Positions 63,707-64,000 of a stretch of DNA of 64,000 nucleotides are shown one piece after another. Source of the DNA: Desulfoluna limicola (GTDB taxonomy: Bacteria; Desulfobacterota; Desulfobacteria; Desulfobacterales; Desulfolunaceae); the NCBI RefSeq assembly GCF_021654575.1, contig NZ_AP024488.1, positions 3,805,501 to 3,869,500 on the forward strand. The letters run 5' to 3'. The notes beneath the pieces are model-generated. The model did not search any database. It was not told the DNA's origin and saw nothing but the letters and a program-made list of their open reading frames with translations. A program made the translations under genes and the position numbers. Each line of letters begins with the position of its first letter. Position 1 is the first letter of the stretch.

Positions 63707-64000
63707 CCAGCACATCAGATTCTCAACTTCGGAATTGTATTCAGTCCCCCGCCGTTTTACGCCTGCTGAATCGTTTTTTAAACAGGCTGGATCGTCAGGA
63801 CCTGGAATCCCGCAGCAATCATTTATCTGAAATTCTGGGAAAGCGTCATTTTCCGGAACTTTTTGCTCCGCAGCTGGTGGATGATGACCGGATAACCTGG
63901 CACTGGCTCAAGGAAACGGAGAAACTGGGATCTATCGAGCTGGTTCAGACACGAAAGCGGGGCATCGCCGACCGTCTTCCCTGGGATAATTGCCGGGTAG
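63703..64000 (+). CDS. jetD: Wadjet protein JetD, cut by the window end
   Basis: The GTG at 63703 overlaps the jetC stop (GTGA). The first 99 codons read VTSTSDSQLRNCIQSPAVL...RLDRQDLESRSNHLSEIL and continue beyond 64000. JetD is the Toprim-type nuclease that cuts plasmid DNA; the catalytic C-terminal part is outside the window. The assignment rests mostly on operon position. Confidence 0.7.
   Translation, partial: MTSTSDSQLRNCIQSPAVLRLLNRFLNRLDRQDLESRSNHLSEILGKRHFPELFAPQLVDDDRITWHWLKETEKLGSIELVQTRKRGIADRLPWDNCRV

Overview
The window looks like a chromosomal segment from an anaerobic, GC-moderate Desulfobacterota-type bacterium. This is inferred from an ODP-type diiron oxygen sensor, a TRAP transporter, SpoIIE/RsbU signalling, a Gly-rich RRM protein, an FMN-riboswitch-controlled monofunctional ribB, and an abundant family of GC-rich palindromic intergenic repeats. 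The genus cannot be fixed from sequence reading alone.

Region 1 (1-25 kb) is mostly ordinary genome. It holds a cold-shock-like RRM protein with a long leader, a DUF4301 protein, a co-translated ODP sensor and PP2C phosphatase pair, and an ECF sigma / glycogen-binding anti-sigma / lipoprotein / secreted Gly-Ser protein operon. It continues with promoter, FMN riboswitch and ribB, tRNA-Thr(CGU), rnhA, a membrane protein with a CxxC tail, uvsE, and a divergent LacI-controlled locus (MBL hydrolase facing lacI-dctPQM-GDPD) that probably imports and hydrolyses a phosphodiester. A large membrane protein of unknown function (1042 aa) closes the region.

Region 2 (25-64 kb) is a dense defence island. 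A WYL regulator faces a type I Zorya operon (zorABCD). Next come a membrane-tethered HNH/OB-fold protein of strikingly AT-rich composition, five small genes of unknown function (two cytosolic proteins, two similar two-helix membrane proteins, a winged-helix protein), a complete type 1 BREX system (brxA, brxB, brxC, pglX, pglZ, brxL), a zinc-ribbon protein, a pair of dynamin-like GTPases resembling LeoBC and LeoA, a recombinase remnant, and a Wadjet system (jetA, jetB, jetC and the first third or so of jetD, cut by the window edge).

A repeat family ties the window together. About 170-200 bp elements are bounded by inverted GCCTCCGGCGGC ends and built from two modules, and they fill intergenic gaps. 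Four copies sit in four of the five intergenic gaps of BREX (B/C, C/X, X/Z, Z/L), and the end of one provides the ribosome binding site of pglZ. None were seen inside the Zorya, dynamin or Wadjet operons. I infer that BREX has been resident longer, or is more tolerant of insertion, than its neighbours.

The best candidates for undescribed biology are the HNH-TM-OB protein at 34.3 kb, the five-gene cassette at 35.8-38.6 kb between Zorya and BREX, and the repeat family in the BREX operon.
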